Shown here piece after piece: positions 31,471-39,938 of a stretch of DNA of 64,000 bases. The first letter of the stretch is position 1; the number at the start of each line of letters is the position of its first letter. The translations under genes were made by a program, and so were the position numbers. The notes beneath the pieces are model-generated. The model was not told where the DNA came from, ran no database searches, and saw only the letters and a program-made list of their open reading frames with translations. Origin of the DNA: Provencibacterium sp. (GTDB lineage Bacteria > Bacillota > Clostridia > Oscillospirales > Ruminococcaceae); NCBI GenBank assembly GCA_022793895.1, contig JAAWDS010000048.1:1-64000 (forward strand), written 5' to 3'.

Positions 31471-32505
31471 ATGGAGTATATCGAATTTGACCGGTCAAGG
31501 CCGCTTGACCTGATCCTCCTGGGGCGGGTGGCGATTGACTTTAACCCGGCTTACAACGATCAGGTGAAGGAAGAGTTCAAGCCGCTCAAGAAGGTACATA
31601 TGTTTGAAATGTTTGTGGGCGGATCCCCGGCCAACATTGCGGTCGGCGTGACCCGGCACGGACTGAAGGCCGGGTTTTTCGGCAAGGTTTCAGACGACCA
31701 GTTTGGGGATTTTGTGGTGGATTATTTTAACGGTCAGGGGATTGATACCTCGCACATCAGCCGCTGCACCGGCGGCGAAAAGCTGGGGCTCACCTTCACC
31801 GAGATGCTCTCCTCCAAGGAGAGTCATATCCTCATGTACCGCAACTGCATTGCGGATTTGCAGCTGCATGTAGACGATATCGACGAAGCATATATCCGGC
31901 AGGCGAAGGCGCTGCTCATTTCCGGCACCTCGCTGGCGGCCAGCCCCTCGCGGGAGGCGGCCCTCAAGGCGGCGATGCTCGCCCGGCGCAGCGGGACGCG
32001 GATTATCTTTGACATCGACTACCGGGCTTACAACTGGAAAAACGACGATGAAATTTCCATCTACTACTCGATGGTTGCCAGGGAAGCGGATATCATCATG
32101 GGCTCGCGGGAGGAGTTCGATCTGACCGAAAGGCTGATTCAGCCGGGGATGAGCGACGAGGAGTCCGCCAAGTTTTGGCAGAGCTGCCGTGCGAAAATCG
32201 TCGTTATCAAGCATGGAATGCAGGGCTCCACCGCCTACACGGCGGACGGGCAGCGCTACTCGATCAAGCCCTTCCCCGTAGAGGCGCGCAAGGGCTTCGG
32301 CGGCGGGGACGGCTATGGCTCCGGCTTCCTGTATGGGCTCTATCAGGGGTGGGAGATCATCGACTGCCTGGAATTTGGTTCGGCGGAGGCCTCCATGATG
32401 GTGCGAAGCAACAATTGCTCGGATGCGCTCCCCGGACCGGAGGAGGTCCATGCGTTTATCCGAGAAGAAAAGGAACGGTATGGCGAGATGATCGCCAGGA
32501 CCTAA
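31471..32505 (+). CDS. iolC: 5-dehydro-2-deoxygluconokinase
   Basis: The protein has 344 residues of the PfkB family. It phosphorylates 5-dehydro-2-deoxy-D-gluconate in inositol breakdown. The N-terminal FVGGSPANIAVG and the C-terminal anion-hole motif are present; the latter reads GFGGGDGYGSGF, with GGGD in place of the usual GAGD but with the catalytic aspartate kept. GGAGGG precedes the ATG. It is first in the operon behind the iol promoter. Its stop codon is inside a perfect hairpin. Confidence 0.94.
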   Translation: MEYIEFDRSRPLDLILLGRVAIDFNPAYNDQVKEEFKPLKKVHMFEMFVGGSPANIAVGVTRHGLKAGFFGKVSDDQFGDFVVDYFNGQGIDTSHISRCTGGEKLGLTFTEMLSSKESHILMYRNCIADLQLHVDDIDEAYIRQAKALLISGTSLAASPSREAALKAAMLARRSGTRIIFDIDYRAYNWKNDDEISIYYSMVAREADIIMGSREEFDLTERLIQPGMSDEESAKFWQSCRAKIVVIKHGMQGSTAYTADGQRYSIKPFPVEARKGFGGGDGYGSGFLYGLYQGWEIIDCLEFGSAEASMMVRSNNCSDALPGPEEVHAFIREEKERYGEMIART

Positions 32506-32545
32506 GGAACGATAAAAACACAAAGTCTTTTTATCGTTCCTTAGG
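32501..32545 (+). terminator. Perfect hairpin after iolC
   Basis: An 18-bp stem (CCTAAGGAACGATAAAAA and complement) with a 9-nt loop covers the iolC stop codon. It may reduce read-through into iolD or protect the 3' end of iolC mRNA. The T-run lies in the stem. Confidence 0.55.
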
Positions 32546-32630
32546 AAAAAGGGTTTTCGGGCCAAGACGGCGGCCCGAATTTCGCGCAGTCCGCGCGAAA
32601 CCACCCTTTTCCCGGTTTCTACAGACCGGA
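32546..32630 (+). repeat. Dispersed intergenic repeat, copy B
   Basis: The segment matches copy A at 22764-22845 along nearly its full length, including the TTTCGCGC/GCGCGAAA hairpin and the CCGGTTTC...GACCGG end. A further CCGGTTT/AAACCGG palindrome follows near 32675-32695. The 290-bp gap between iolC and iolD is otherwise empty. Confidence 0.75.
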
Positions 32631-32795
32631 GGAGTAGCTCGCGCGCTTTCTTTTTCAGACCGGAGGGGCCCTGCCGGTTTCGTCTGCAAACCGGGGATGC
32701 GGTTTTTTATCGCTCCTATTTCTACAAGCCGGATATTATAGACAGCCTGTTGGACGCGCTGTTTTTTCGTCCGATAGGGCTTAAAGGAGGAATGG

Positions 32796-34736
32796 ATGCA
32801 AATGAGTGGGGAAACGGTTCGCTTGACCGTTGCACAAGCTATCGTCCGTTTTCTGGATCGGCAATATGTGTCGATGGACGGGGTGGAGACCAAATTTGTA
32901 GAGGGATTTTTTACGATCTTTGGCCACGGAATTGCCGTCGGGCTGGGCGAGGCGCTGGATGTGAACCCCGGCGGGCTGCGCGTGATGCAGGGGCGGAATG
33001 AACAGGGAATGTGCCATGCAGCCATTGCGTTCGCCAAGCAGAGCGGCCGCAGGCGGATCATCGCCTGCGCTTCAAGCGTGGGCCCAGGAGCCGCCAACAT
33101 GGTGACGGCCTGCGCGACGGCAACGGTCAACAACATTCCGCTTCTGGTGTTCCCAGCGGACTCCTTCGCCTCCCGGCAGCCGGATCCGGTGCTGCAACAG
33201 CTGGAGCAGAGCAGCAGCCTCGCCGTTACGACCAACGACGCTTTTAAACCGGTCTGCAAATATTGGGATCGGGTGGAGCGCCCCGAACAGGTGATGACCG
33301 CCCTCATCCACGCCATGCGCGTGCTGACCGATCCGGCGGAGACGGGCGCTTGCTGCATTGCCTTGCCGCAGGATGTGGAGGGCGAAGCCTACGACTATCC
33401 GGCCTATTTCTTTGAGAAGCGCGTCCACCGCATCACCCGTCCGCTGGCGGTGGAGGAAGAGCTGGAGGATGTAGCCGGGGTGATTGCGGCGGCGAAAAGG
33501 CCGCTGGTAATCGTTGGCGGCGGGGTGAAGTACTCCGAGGCGGGCGAGACGGTCGAGCGGTTCTGCGAGGAGTTCCATATCCCGTTTGGCGAAACCCAGG
33601 CGGGAAAAAGCGCCTGCCGTTCCAGCCACCCCTATTGCCTGGGCGGCATTGGCGTGACCGGCACCTACGCGGCCAACGTGATCGCCAAGGATGCCGACGC
33701 GGTGATTGCCATCGGCTCCCGGCTCTCGGATTTTACAACGAGCTCGAAGCACCTGTTTCAAAACGGCGGCGTGAAGGTGGTCACCCTCAACAACTGCCGC
33801 TACCACGCCTATAAGATGGATGCGGTCAAGGCGGTGGGCGACGCTAAGGCGACGCTCGAAGCGCTTGCCGCCAAGCTGCGCGGGCGGGGCTACCGCTCCG
33901 CCTACCAAAACGAAATCGCCGAAGCGAAGGCCGCCTGGGACAAGGAGTGGGACCGCCTGGCCGGGATTGCCTACACCGGCGAGGACTTCGAGCCGCTGAT
34001 CAAGGCGCGCGATCCGCGCACGATACCGGAATTTGTCCGGCTGACCGGCGGGCAGATCACCCAAACGGCGGCGCTGGCCGCGCTCAACCGCACCATCGAT
34101 CCGAGCGCGACGGTGATAACGGCGGGCGGATCGCTGCCGAGCTGCATGCAGCGGATGTGGAGGACCGACAAGCGGGGCGGCTATCATGCGGAATACGGCT
34201 ATTCCTGCATGGGCTATGAGGTGGCCGCCACCCTCGGCGTAAAATTTGCCGAGCCGGAGAATGAGGTCTATGCCGTGGTGGGCGATTCGAGCTTCCAGAT
34301 GCTGCACAGCGAGATCATGACCATCATGCAGGAGCGCCAGAAGGTCAACCTCCTCATTTTTGACAACTGCGGGTTCGGCTGCATCAACAACCTGGAGATG
34401 AACCACGGCATCGGCAGCCTGGCGACCGAGTTCCGCTATACTGATGGGAAGAAGCCCACCGGCGCGCTGATCCCGGTGGACTATGCGAAAATCGGCGAGG
34501 GCTACGGCCTAAAAACCTACGCCTGCCGCACCATCGAGGAGCTGGTGGCCGCCCTGGAGGATGCCAAGAAGCAAACCGCCGCCTGCCTGTTTGATCTGAA
34601 GGTGCTGCCCAAAACGATGACCGACGGCTATGAGTCCTGGTGGAACGTCGGCATTGCGGCCGCCTCGGAGAAGGAGAGCGTGCGCGCGGCCTGCGAAGGC
34701 GTCATGGAGGGCCGCAGAACGTCCAGAGCGTATTAA
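32796..34736 (+). CDS. iolD: 3D-(3,5/4)-trihydroxycyclohexane-1,2-dione hydrolase
   Basis: The protein has 646 residues, a ThDP-dependent enzyme that opens the ring in inositol breakdown. The N-terminal pyrimidine domain holds the VDGVETKFVEGF region, and the C-terminal ThDP motif is GDSSFQM followed by NCGFGCINN. The start is ATG at 32796 or 32802, both near AGGAGG. The length and the match at both ends agree with known IolD. Confidence 0.94.
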   Translation: MQMSGETVRLTVAQAIVRFLDRQYVSMDGVETKFVEGFFTIFGHGIAVGLGEALDVNPGGLRVMQGRNEQGMCHAAIAFAKQSGRRRIIACASSVGPGAANMVTACATATVNNIPLLVFPADSFASRQPDPVLQQLEQSSSLAVTTNDAFKPVCKYWDRVERPEQVMTALIHAMRVLTDPAETGACCIALPQDVEGEAYDYPAYFFEKRVHRITRPLAVEEELEDVAGVIAAAKRPLVIVGGGVKYSEAGETVERFCEEFHIPFGETQAGKSACRSSHPYCLGGIGVTGTYAANVIAKDADAVIAIGSRLSDFTTSSKHLFQNGGVKVVTLNNCRYHAYKMDAVKAVGDAKATLEALAAKLRGRGYRSAYQNEIAEAKAAWDKEWDRLAGIAYTGEDFEPLIKARDPRTIPEFVRLTGGQITQTAALAALNRTIDPSATVITAGGSLPSCMQRMWRTDKRGGYHAEYGYSCMGYEVAATLGVKFAEPENEVYAVVGDSSFQMLHSEIMTIMQERQKVNLLIFDNCGFGCINNLEMNHGIGSLATEFRYTDGKKPTGALIPVDYAKIGEGYGLKTYACRTIEELVAALEDAKKQTAACLFDLKVLPKTMTDGYESWWNVGIAAASEKESVRAACEGVMEGRRTSRAY

Positions 34737-34776
34737 AAACAGGGCCGAAGGCCCTTAACAGGAAAGGAAGAGGCAA

Positions 34777-35568
34777 ATGGGTAAGGTCTTTGGTTATCCG
34801 GCGTTTGATGAAAACGGGGAACAGGTTTTAACAACCTATGACAACGAGTACAGCGCAATGCAGATGGACATCCGGGTTTACCGGCTGGCAGCCGGGGCCT
34901 CGCGCTCCTTCCGGCGGGAAGGGGAGGAAATCGCCGTTTTGCTGCTCTCCGGTAAAGTAACCTACCGCTGGGAGGGGCGGAGCGCCGAAGCCGCCCGCAA
35001 GGATGTATTCACCGAAGGGCCCTGGTGCGTGCATGTTTCCGGCGGGACCGAGGTTTCGGTAACGGCGGAGACGGAGAGCCGGGTTCTGGTGCAGTGCACC
35101 AAGAACGAGCGGGCCTTTGCCGCCAAGCTCTACCGGCCGGAGGATGCGCCGTGGAAATACCTCTATGTCGGGAAATTCGGCAACGTGGCCAAGCGCCGGG
35201 TAAACACCATTTTTGATCATGATATCGCGCCGGAATCCAACATGGTGCTCGGCGAGGTGCTCAACGACCGGGGCAATTGGTCCGGCTATCTGCCGCACAG
35301 GCATCCGCAGCCGGAGACCTACTATTTCCTGTTCGACCGTCCGGAGGGCTTCGGGGCCAGCTTTGTGGGCGACCAGGTGTTCAAGAGCACCGACGGGAGC
35401 TTTTCGGCCATTCCGGGCGGGGAGCTGCATCCGCAGGTCGTTGCGCCGGGCTTCCAAATGTACACCTGTTGGATGATCCGCCACATCGACGGCAATCCCT
35501 GGCTACAGACCGACCGCTGCGAAGATGAGCGCTATGTATGGCTGCACGACGCCAATTTTGAGGAATAA
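34777..35568 (+). CDS. iolB: 5-deoxy-glucuronate isomerase
   Basis: The protein has 263 residues, a two-part cupin. The second half holds the metal-binding histidines of HRHPQPE and GGELHPQV. It converts 5-deoxy-glucuronate to 5-dehydro-2-deoxygluconate, the substrate of IolC. GGAAAGGAAGAGG precedes the ATG. It lies 40 bp after iolD. Confidence 0.94.
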   Translation: MGKVFGYPAFDENGEQVLTTYDNEYSAMQMDIRVYRLAAGASRSFRREGEEIAVLLLSGKVTYRWEGRSAEAARKDVFTEGPWCVHVSGGTEVSVTAETESRVLVQCTKNERAFAAKLYRPEDAPWKYLYVGKFGNVAKRRVNTIFDHDIAPESNMVLGEVLNDRGNWSGYLPHRHPQPETYYFLFDRPEGFGASFVGDQVFKSTDGSFSAIPGGELHPQVVAPGFQMYTCWMIRHIDGNPWLQTDRCEDERYVWLHDANFEE

Positions 35569-35609
35569 ACGCCGCCCGGAAAGCGGCTTTGGAAAGTCAG
35601 GAGGCTGGA

Positions 35610-36764
35610 ATGGCAAGAGAGTTTATTGTACCCGGCCGGATTATCTCCGGCCCGGACGCCTTGACCCAGGCGGAACCCGCGCTGAAAAAGATGGGGAAAA
35701 AGGCGCTGATTGTCACCGATCAGGTGATGCTTGAGCTGGGCAACTGCGCGAAGGCCGAGGCCGCGCTGAAAAACTGCGGGGTGGACTACGCCGTTTTTTC
35801 CGATATTACCGGCGAGCCGACCGATGCGATGATCGGAGCCGGGCTTCGCTGCTACCGGGAGAACGGCTGCGATTTCCTGGTTGCGCTCGGCGGGGGCAGC
35901 CCCATCGATTCGATGAAGGCGATCGCCTCGTTGGTGAAGGACGGCGGGAGCATCACCGGCTATATGGGCAAGGTCATTGAGGCGGAGGTCCCGCCCATGG
36001 CCGCCATTCCCACAACGGCCGGCACCGGCTCGGAGGCGACCCAGTTCACCATCATCACCGATACCGAAAAGAATGTCAAGATGCTCCTAAAGGGCGCGGT
36101 GCTGATGCCGGATCTGGCCGTCATCGACCCGCAGTTCACCAAAACGGCCCCGCCGAAGATTACGGCCGCCACCGGCCTGGATGCGCTCTGCCACTGTGTG
36201 GAAGCCTATACCTCCCGCAAGGCGCAGACGCTCTCGGATACCTTTGCCGTGTCCGCCGTCCGGCGTATCTTCCGTTACCTGCCCGCCGCCTTCCGCAACG
36301 GGCAGGATGAGGAGGCCAGGGTGGAGATGTCGGTGGCCGCGCTGGAGGCCGGCATTGCGTTCAACAACGCCTCCGTCACCCTCATCCATGGCATGAGCCG
36401 CCCCATCGGCGCGCTGTTCCATGTCGCGCACGGCATCTCCAACGCAATGCTGATGAAGGAGTGCCTCTGCTTTGCGCTGGAGGGGGGCTATAGCCGCTTC
36501 GGCGCTCTGGGCCGGGCGATAGGAGCGGCCGGAAAGAGCGATTCCGATAAAGAAGCGAGCGGAAAATTCTTAGCCGCCGTTGAGGCGCTGGTGCGGGAGC
36601 TGGAGATCCCAACGCTGGAGGGCTACGGGATCGAACGCGAGACGTTTTTTGCATCCATCGATAAAATGGCGCACGATGCGCTGGAGAGCGGCAGCCCGCA
36701 GAACACCCTGCGGGACGTTTCCGAAGAGGATATCAAAGAGATTTACCGCAAGCTGTGGCAATAA
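35610..36764 (+). CDS. Iron-containing alcohol dehydrogenase in the iol operon
   Basis: The protein has 384 residues from the ATG at 35610 (AGGAGG upstream). The NAD-binding GGGSPIDSMKAIA and the metal ligands in GLDALCHCVEAYTS and HGMSRPIGALFHVAHG are present. No iolA (malonic semialdehyde dehydrogenase) gene is in the operon. A reductase here could turn malonic semialdehyde into 3-hydroxypropionate, a route known for inositol-to-propionate gut anaerobes. The substrate is inference from context; family members act on many short alcohols and semialdehydes. Confidence 0.85.
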   Translation: MAREFIVPGRIISGPDALTQAEPALKKMGKKALIVTDQVMLELGNCAKAEAALKNCGVDYAVFSDITGEPTDAMIGAGLRCYRENGCDFLVALGGGSPIDSMKAIASLVKDGGSITGYMGKVIEAEVPPMAAIPTTAGTGSEATQFTIITDTEKNVKMLLKGAVLMPDLAVIDPQFTKTAPPKITAATGLDALCHCVEAYTSRKAQTLSDTFAVSAVRRIFRYLPAAFRNGQDEEARVEMSVAALEAGIAFNNASVTLIHGMSRPIGALFHVAHGISNAMLMKECLCFALEGGYSRFGALGRAIGAAGKSDSDKEASGKFLAAVEALVRELEIPTLEGYGIERETFFASIDKMAHDALESGSPQNTLRDVSEEDIKEIYRKLWQ

Positions 36765-36782
36765 GGAAAGGAAGAATGGGAA

Positions 36783-37793
36783 ATGATTCAAGTAGGCATT
36801 ATCGGAGCGGGCAGGATTGGAAAGGTACATATCACCAGCATCAGCACCCGCGTGAAGGATGCGGTGATTAAAACCGTCGCCGACCCGTTTATGAACGAGG
36901 AAACGGCGGCATGGGCGAAGAGCATGGGCGTGAAAAACGCGGTGAAGGACTACATGGAGATCATCAACGACCCGGAGATCGAGGCGGTGCTGATCTGCTC
37001 CTCCACCGACACCCATTCCCCCATCTCGCTGCAAGCTATTAAGGCCGGCAAGCATGTGTTCTGCGAAAAGCCGATCGATCACGATGTGGATAAGATCCGG
37101 GAGGTCATCGCCGCGCTGGAGGGAACCGGGCTGAAGTACCAGGTCGGCTTCAACCGGAGATTCGACCACAATTTTGAGGCGGTGCAGCAGGCCGTTCAGG
37201 CGGGCAAGATCGGGAAGCCGGAGATTATCAAAATTACCTCCCGCGACCCCGAACCGCCGAGCATCGACTATGTGAAGGTCTCCGGCGGCATGTTCTTAGA
37301 CATGACGATTCATGATTTCGACATGGTTCGTTTCCTGGCGGGCTGCGATGCGACCGAGGTCTATGTGCAGGGGGCCAACCTGGTGGATCCGGCCATCGGC
37401 GAAGCGGGGGATGTGGACACCGCCGTTATCACCTTGCAGATGGAGAACGGCGCGATTGCGGTCATCGACAACTGCCGGAAGGCGGTCTATGGCTATGACC
37501 AGAGAGCGGAGGTGTTCGGCTCTGAGGGGATGGTCGCGGTGTCGAACGACAGCGGCTCCACCGCCGTTCTCTCCAATGCGGACGGCGTTACCGGCGAGAA
37601 GCCGCTTTTCTTCTTCCTGGAGCGCTATATGGACGCCTACGGCAAGGAGGTCGCCGCCTTTATCGACGCCATTGTTGGCGACAAGGAGACCCCCCTGGGC
37701 GTTCAGGACGGCCTGAAGCCGGTTTTGATGGGGCTGGCGGCCAAGAAGTCCTATGAGGAGCACCGGCCGGTTAAGATTTCCGAGGTTTTATAG
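36783..37793 (+). CDS. iolG: myo-Inositol 2-dehydrogenase
   Basis: The protein has 336 residues of the Gfo/Idh/MocA family. It oxidises myo-inositol to 2-keto-myo-inositol with NAD+. GIIGAGRIGKVH is the NAD motif, and EKPIDHD holds the catalytic lysine; the C-terminal region includes GGMFLDMTIHDFD with the expected Asp and His. GGAAAGGAAG precedes the ATG. It lies between adh and iolE. Confidence 0.93.
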   Translation: MIQVGIIGAGRIGKVHITSISTRVKDAVIKTVADPFMNEETAAWAKSMGVKNAVKDYMEIINDPEIEAVLICSSTDTHSPISLQAIKAGKHVFCEKPIDHDVDKIREVIAALEGTGLKYQVGFNRRFDHNFEAVQQAVQAGKIGKPEIIKITSRDPEPPSIDYVKVSGGMFLDMTIHDFDMVRFLAGCDATEVYVQGANLVDPAIGEAGDVDTAVITLQMENGAIAVIDNCRKAVYGYDQRAEVFGSEGMVAVSNDSGSTAVLSNADGVTGEKPLFFFLERYMDAYGKEVAAFIDAIVGDKETPLGVQDGLKPVLMGLAAKKSYEEHRPVKISEVL

Positions 37794-37814
37794 GAGAGAG
37801 GGGAGCGAAGCAGA

Positions 37815-38714
37815 ATGTTTGATAAAAGCAAGGTAAAGCTGGGAATCGCCCCCATCGCCTGGACGAACGACGATATGCCGGACCTGGGGAAAGAGAACAC
37901 CTTTGAGCAGTGCGTAAGTGAGATGGCGCTGGCCGGGTTCACCGGCTCCGAGGTGGGCAACAAATACCCGAAGGATCCCGCCGAGCTGAAAAAGGCGCTG
38001 GATCTCAGAGGCATGCAGATCTGCAACCAGTGGTTCTCCTCCTTCCTCCTGACACAGCCCTTTGAGGAGGTAGAGAAGGCGTGCCGCGCCCAGCTGGCCT
38101 TTTTGCAGGCGCTGGGTTCTAAGATCATCGGGTTTTCCGAACAGAGCTACAGCGTGCAGGGACAGATAGATACCCCCGTCTTCGGGCACAAATATGTGCT
38201 GAACGATGCGGAATGGGAGAAGCTCTGCACCGGGCTGAACCGGCTGGGGAAGATTGCGAAGGAGGAATACGGCATCTGCCTGACCTATCACCACCACATG
38301 GGGACGGTGGTGCAGACGGCCGAAGAGACGGCGCGCCTGATGGAAGGGACCGATCCCGAATATGTCAGCCTGCTGTTTGATACCGGCCACTTCGCCTACT
38401 GCGGGGAGGATCCGCTGGAGATGGTCAAAAAACACATCGGCCGCATCCGGCATGTGCATCTCAAGGACATCCGCCCAGAGGTGGTGGAAACGGTGAAAAA
38501 GGGGAACAAGAGCTTCTTGGATGGCGTCCGGATGGGCGCGTTCACCATTCCGGGCGACGGCTGCATTGATTTTGAGCCGATCTTTGCCGTTTTGGAGAAG
38601 GCCGGTTATGAGGGCTATATGCTGGTCGAGGCGGAGCAGGATCCGGCCAAAGCCAACCCGCTGGAATATGCGATACGGGCTCGCAAGTTTATTGCGGAGA
38701 AAACCGGCCTGTAA
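37815..38714 (+). CDS. iolE: myo-Inosose-2 dehydratase
   Basis: The protein has 299 residues with a xylose-isomerase-like TIM barrel. It dehydrates 2-keto-myo-inositol. The N-terminal KLGIAPIAWTNDDMPDLG is typical, and metal-binding residues lie in YHHHMGTVVQT, FDTGHFAYCG and HVHLKD. GGGGAG precedes the ATG. It is the last of the tight iol block; a hairpin lies before iolJ. Confidence 0.95.
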   Translation: MFDKSKVKLGIAPIAWTNDDMPDLGKENTFEQCVSEMALAGFTGSEVGNKYPKDPAELKKALDLRGMQICNQWFSSFLLTQPFEEVEKACRAQLAFLQALGSKIIGFSEQSYSVQGQIDTPVFGHKYVLNDAEWEKLCTGLNRLGKIAKEEYGICLTYHHHMGTVVQTAEETARLMEGTDPEYVSLLFDTGHFAYCGEDPLEMVKKHIGRIRHVHLKDIRPEVVETVKKGNKSFLDGVRMGAFTIPGDGCIDFEPIFAVLEKAGYEGYMLVEAEQDPAKANPLEYAIRARKFIAEKTGL

Positions 38715-38815
38715 GCCCCGTCGGAGATTCTCCGAAAGAAGGTTTGAAAAAGGGGCTGAAAAAAACGGCCCTGGTTTGCAGAAGCAGCCGGGGAATTGCC
38801 CCTCCGGGTTGCAGA

Positions 38816-38860
38816 AAGAGGGGATGTAAAAAACGCGCTGCGTTTTTTACATCCCCTCTT
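38816..38860 (+). terminator. Perfect hairpin between iolE and iolJ
   Basis: A 21-bp perfect stem surrounds a GCT loop and contains TGTAAAAAACGC, which also occurs in the hairpin at 39894-39938 on the far side of iolJ. There is no T-run after it, so it may be a partial terminator or a repeat. Confidence 0.5.
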
Positions 38861-38882
38861 GGAAAGAAAGGAGAGGATCCGC

Positions 38883-39728
38883 TTGGCGCTGGTCAATATG
38901 AGGACGCTGCTGGAGCGCGCGGCCGCCGGAAACCGGGGCTGCGGCGCATTCAGCGTTGGAAATATGGAGATGGTGCGGGGAGCCATTCTGGCGGCGGAGG
39001 AGACGGGCACGCCCATCATCCTCCAGATTGCAGAGGCGCGCCTGAAGCATTCCCCGCTCTGGCTGATGGGGCCGATGATGGTCGAGGCTGCCAGAGAGGC
39101 GAAGGTGGAGGTTGCGGTGCACTTCGACCATGGGCAGACGGTGGAGACGGTCCGGCGGGCGCTGGACTTCGGGTTCACCTCGGTGATGCTCGACGCCTCT
39201 ACGCTGCCGTTTGAGGAAAACATCGAGAAGGTCCGCGCGGTGGTGGAGCTGGCGTCCGGCTATGGCGCGGCGGTGGAGGCGGAGCTTGGCCTGGTGGGCG
39301 GAAGCGAGGACGGGACCGGCGGCCACGGCATCCGCTGCACCGACCCGGAGGATGCGGGGATTTTTGTAGAGCGCACCGGAATCGACGCGCTGGCGGTGGC
39401 CATTGGCAACGCGCACGGCAACTACCCGGTAGCCCCGCAGCTGGCCTTTGACGTGCTAGAGGAAATTCAGCGCCGGGTGTCCGTTCCGCTGGTGCTGCAC
39501 GGGGGAAGCGGCATTACCGACGCTGGTTTCCAGCGCGCGATTTCGCTCGGCATCCGCAAAGTCAACATTGCGACAGCCAGCTTTAACAGCCTGACCGCGC
39601 AGGTGGAGCGGTACGTCGCAGAGGAAGAAAAGCACAACTTCTTTGATCTCAACGCGGCGATGACCAAAGGGACCTATGAGAATGTGAAGCGGCATATCGA
39701 AGTCTTTAACACCCCATATGCTGGGTAA
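38883..39728 (+). CDS. iolJ: 6-phospho-5-dehydro-2-deoxy-D-gluconate aldolase, class II
   Basis: The protein has 281 residues from a TTG at 38883 with AAGGAGAGG upstream; the next ATG (38898) is too far from a site. Class II aldolase motifs are VHFDHGQ (zinc ligand), DASTLPFEEN, AELG, GNAHG, LHGGSG and KVNIATA. At operon end after iolE it fits IolJ, which splits the phosphorylated deoxy-ketoacid into dihydroxyacetone phosphate and malonic semialdehyde. It is shorter than, and distinct from, the aldolase at 5357-6511. Confidence 0.9.
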   Translation: MALVNMRTLLERAAAGNRGCGAFSVGNMEMVRGAILAAEETGTPIILQIAEARLKHSPLWLMGPMMVEAAREAKVEVAVHFDHGQTVETVRRALDFGFTSVMLDASTLPFEENIEKVRAVVELASGYGAAVEAELGLVGGSEDGTGGHGIRCTDPEDAGIFVERTGIDALAVAIGNAHGNYPVAPQLAFDVLEEIQRRVSVPLVLHGGSGITDAGFQRAISLGIRKVNIATASFNSLTAQVERYVAEEEKHNFFDLNAAMTKGTYENVKRHIEVFNTPYAG

Positions 39729-39814
39729 GCCGGAAAAAGGGTATGTCCGCGAGATGGAACAGGCTGTCAAAAAACGCCCCTCCGGCCTGTAAAAGAGAGC
39801 GTGCGGGGCCGATC

Positions 39815-39880
39815 CTCCGGTTTGCAGAAACCGGAAAAAGAGCTTTCGGGGCGTCGTCTTCGCCCCGAAAGCTCTTTTTC
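39815..39880 (-). repeat. Dispersed intergenic repeat, copy C (inverted, short form)
   Basis: On the minus strand it reads the same parts as copies A and B, GAGCTTTCGGGGCGAAGAC and later CCGGTTTCTGCAAACCGG, but without the TTTCGCGC/GCGCGAAA hairpin. Confidence 0.6.
39834..39880 (+). terminator. Terminator of the iol operon
   Basis: A perfect 20-bp stem (GAAAAAGAGCTTTCGGGGCG and complement) with a 7-nt loop ends in TTTTTC. It lies within repeat copy C. Confidence 0.8.
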
Positions 39881-39893
39881 ATAAAATGGGCTG

Positions 39894-39938
39894 TAAATGG
39901 GCTGTAAAAAACGCTTTGCGTTTTTTACAGCCCATTTT
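39894..39938 (-). terminator. Bidirectional terminator at the sulfatase gene end
   Basis: A stem of about 20 bp (TGGGCTGTAAAAAACGC and complement, with AT-rich ends) has a TTT loop. T-runs occur on both sides, and it reaches the stop of the leftward sulfatase gene. It shares TGTAAAAAACGC with the hairpin upstream of iolJ. Confidence 0.75.
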
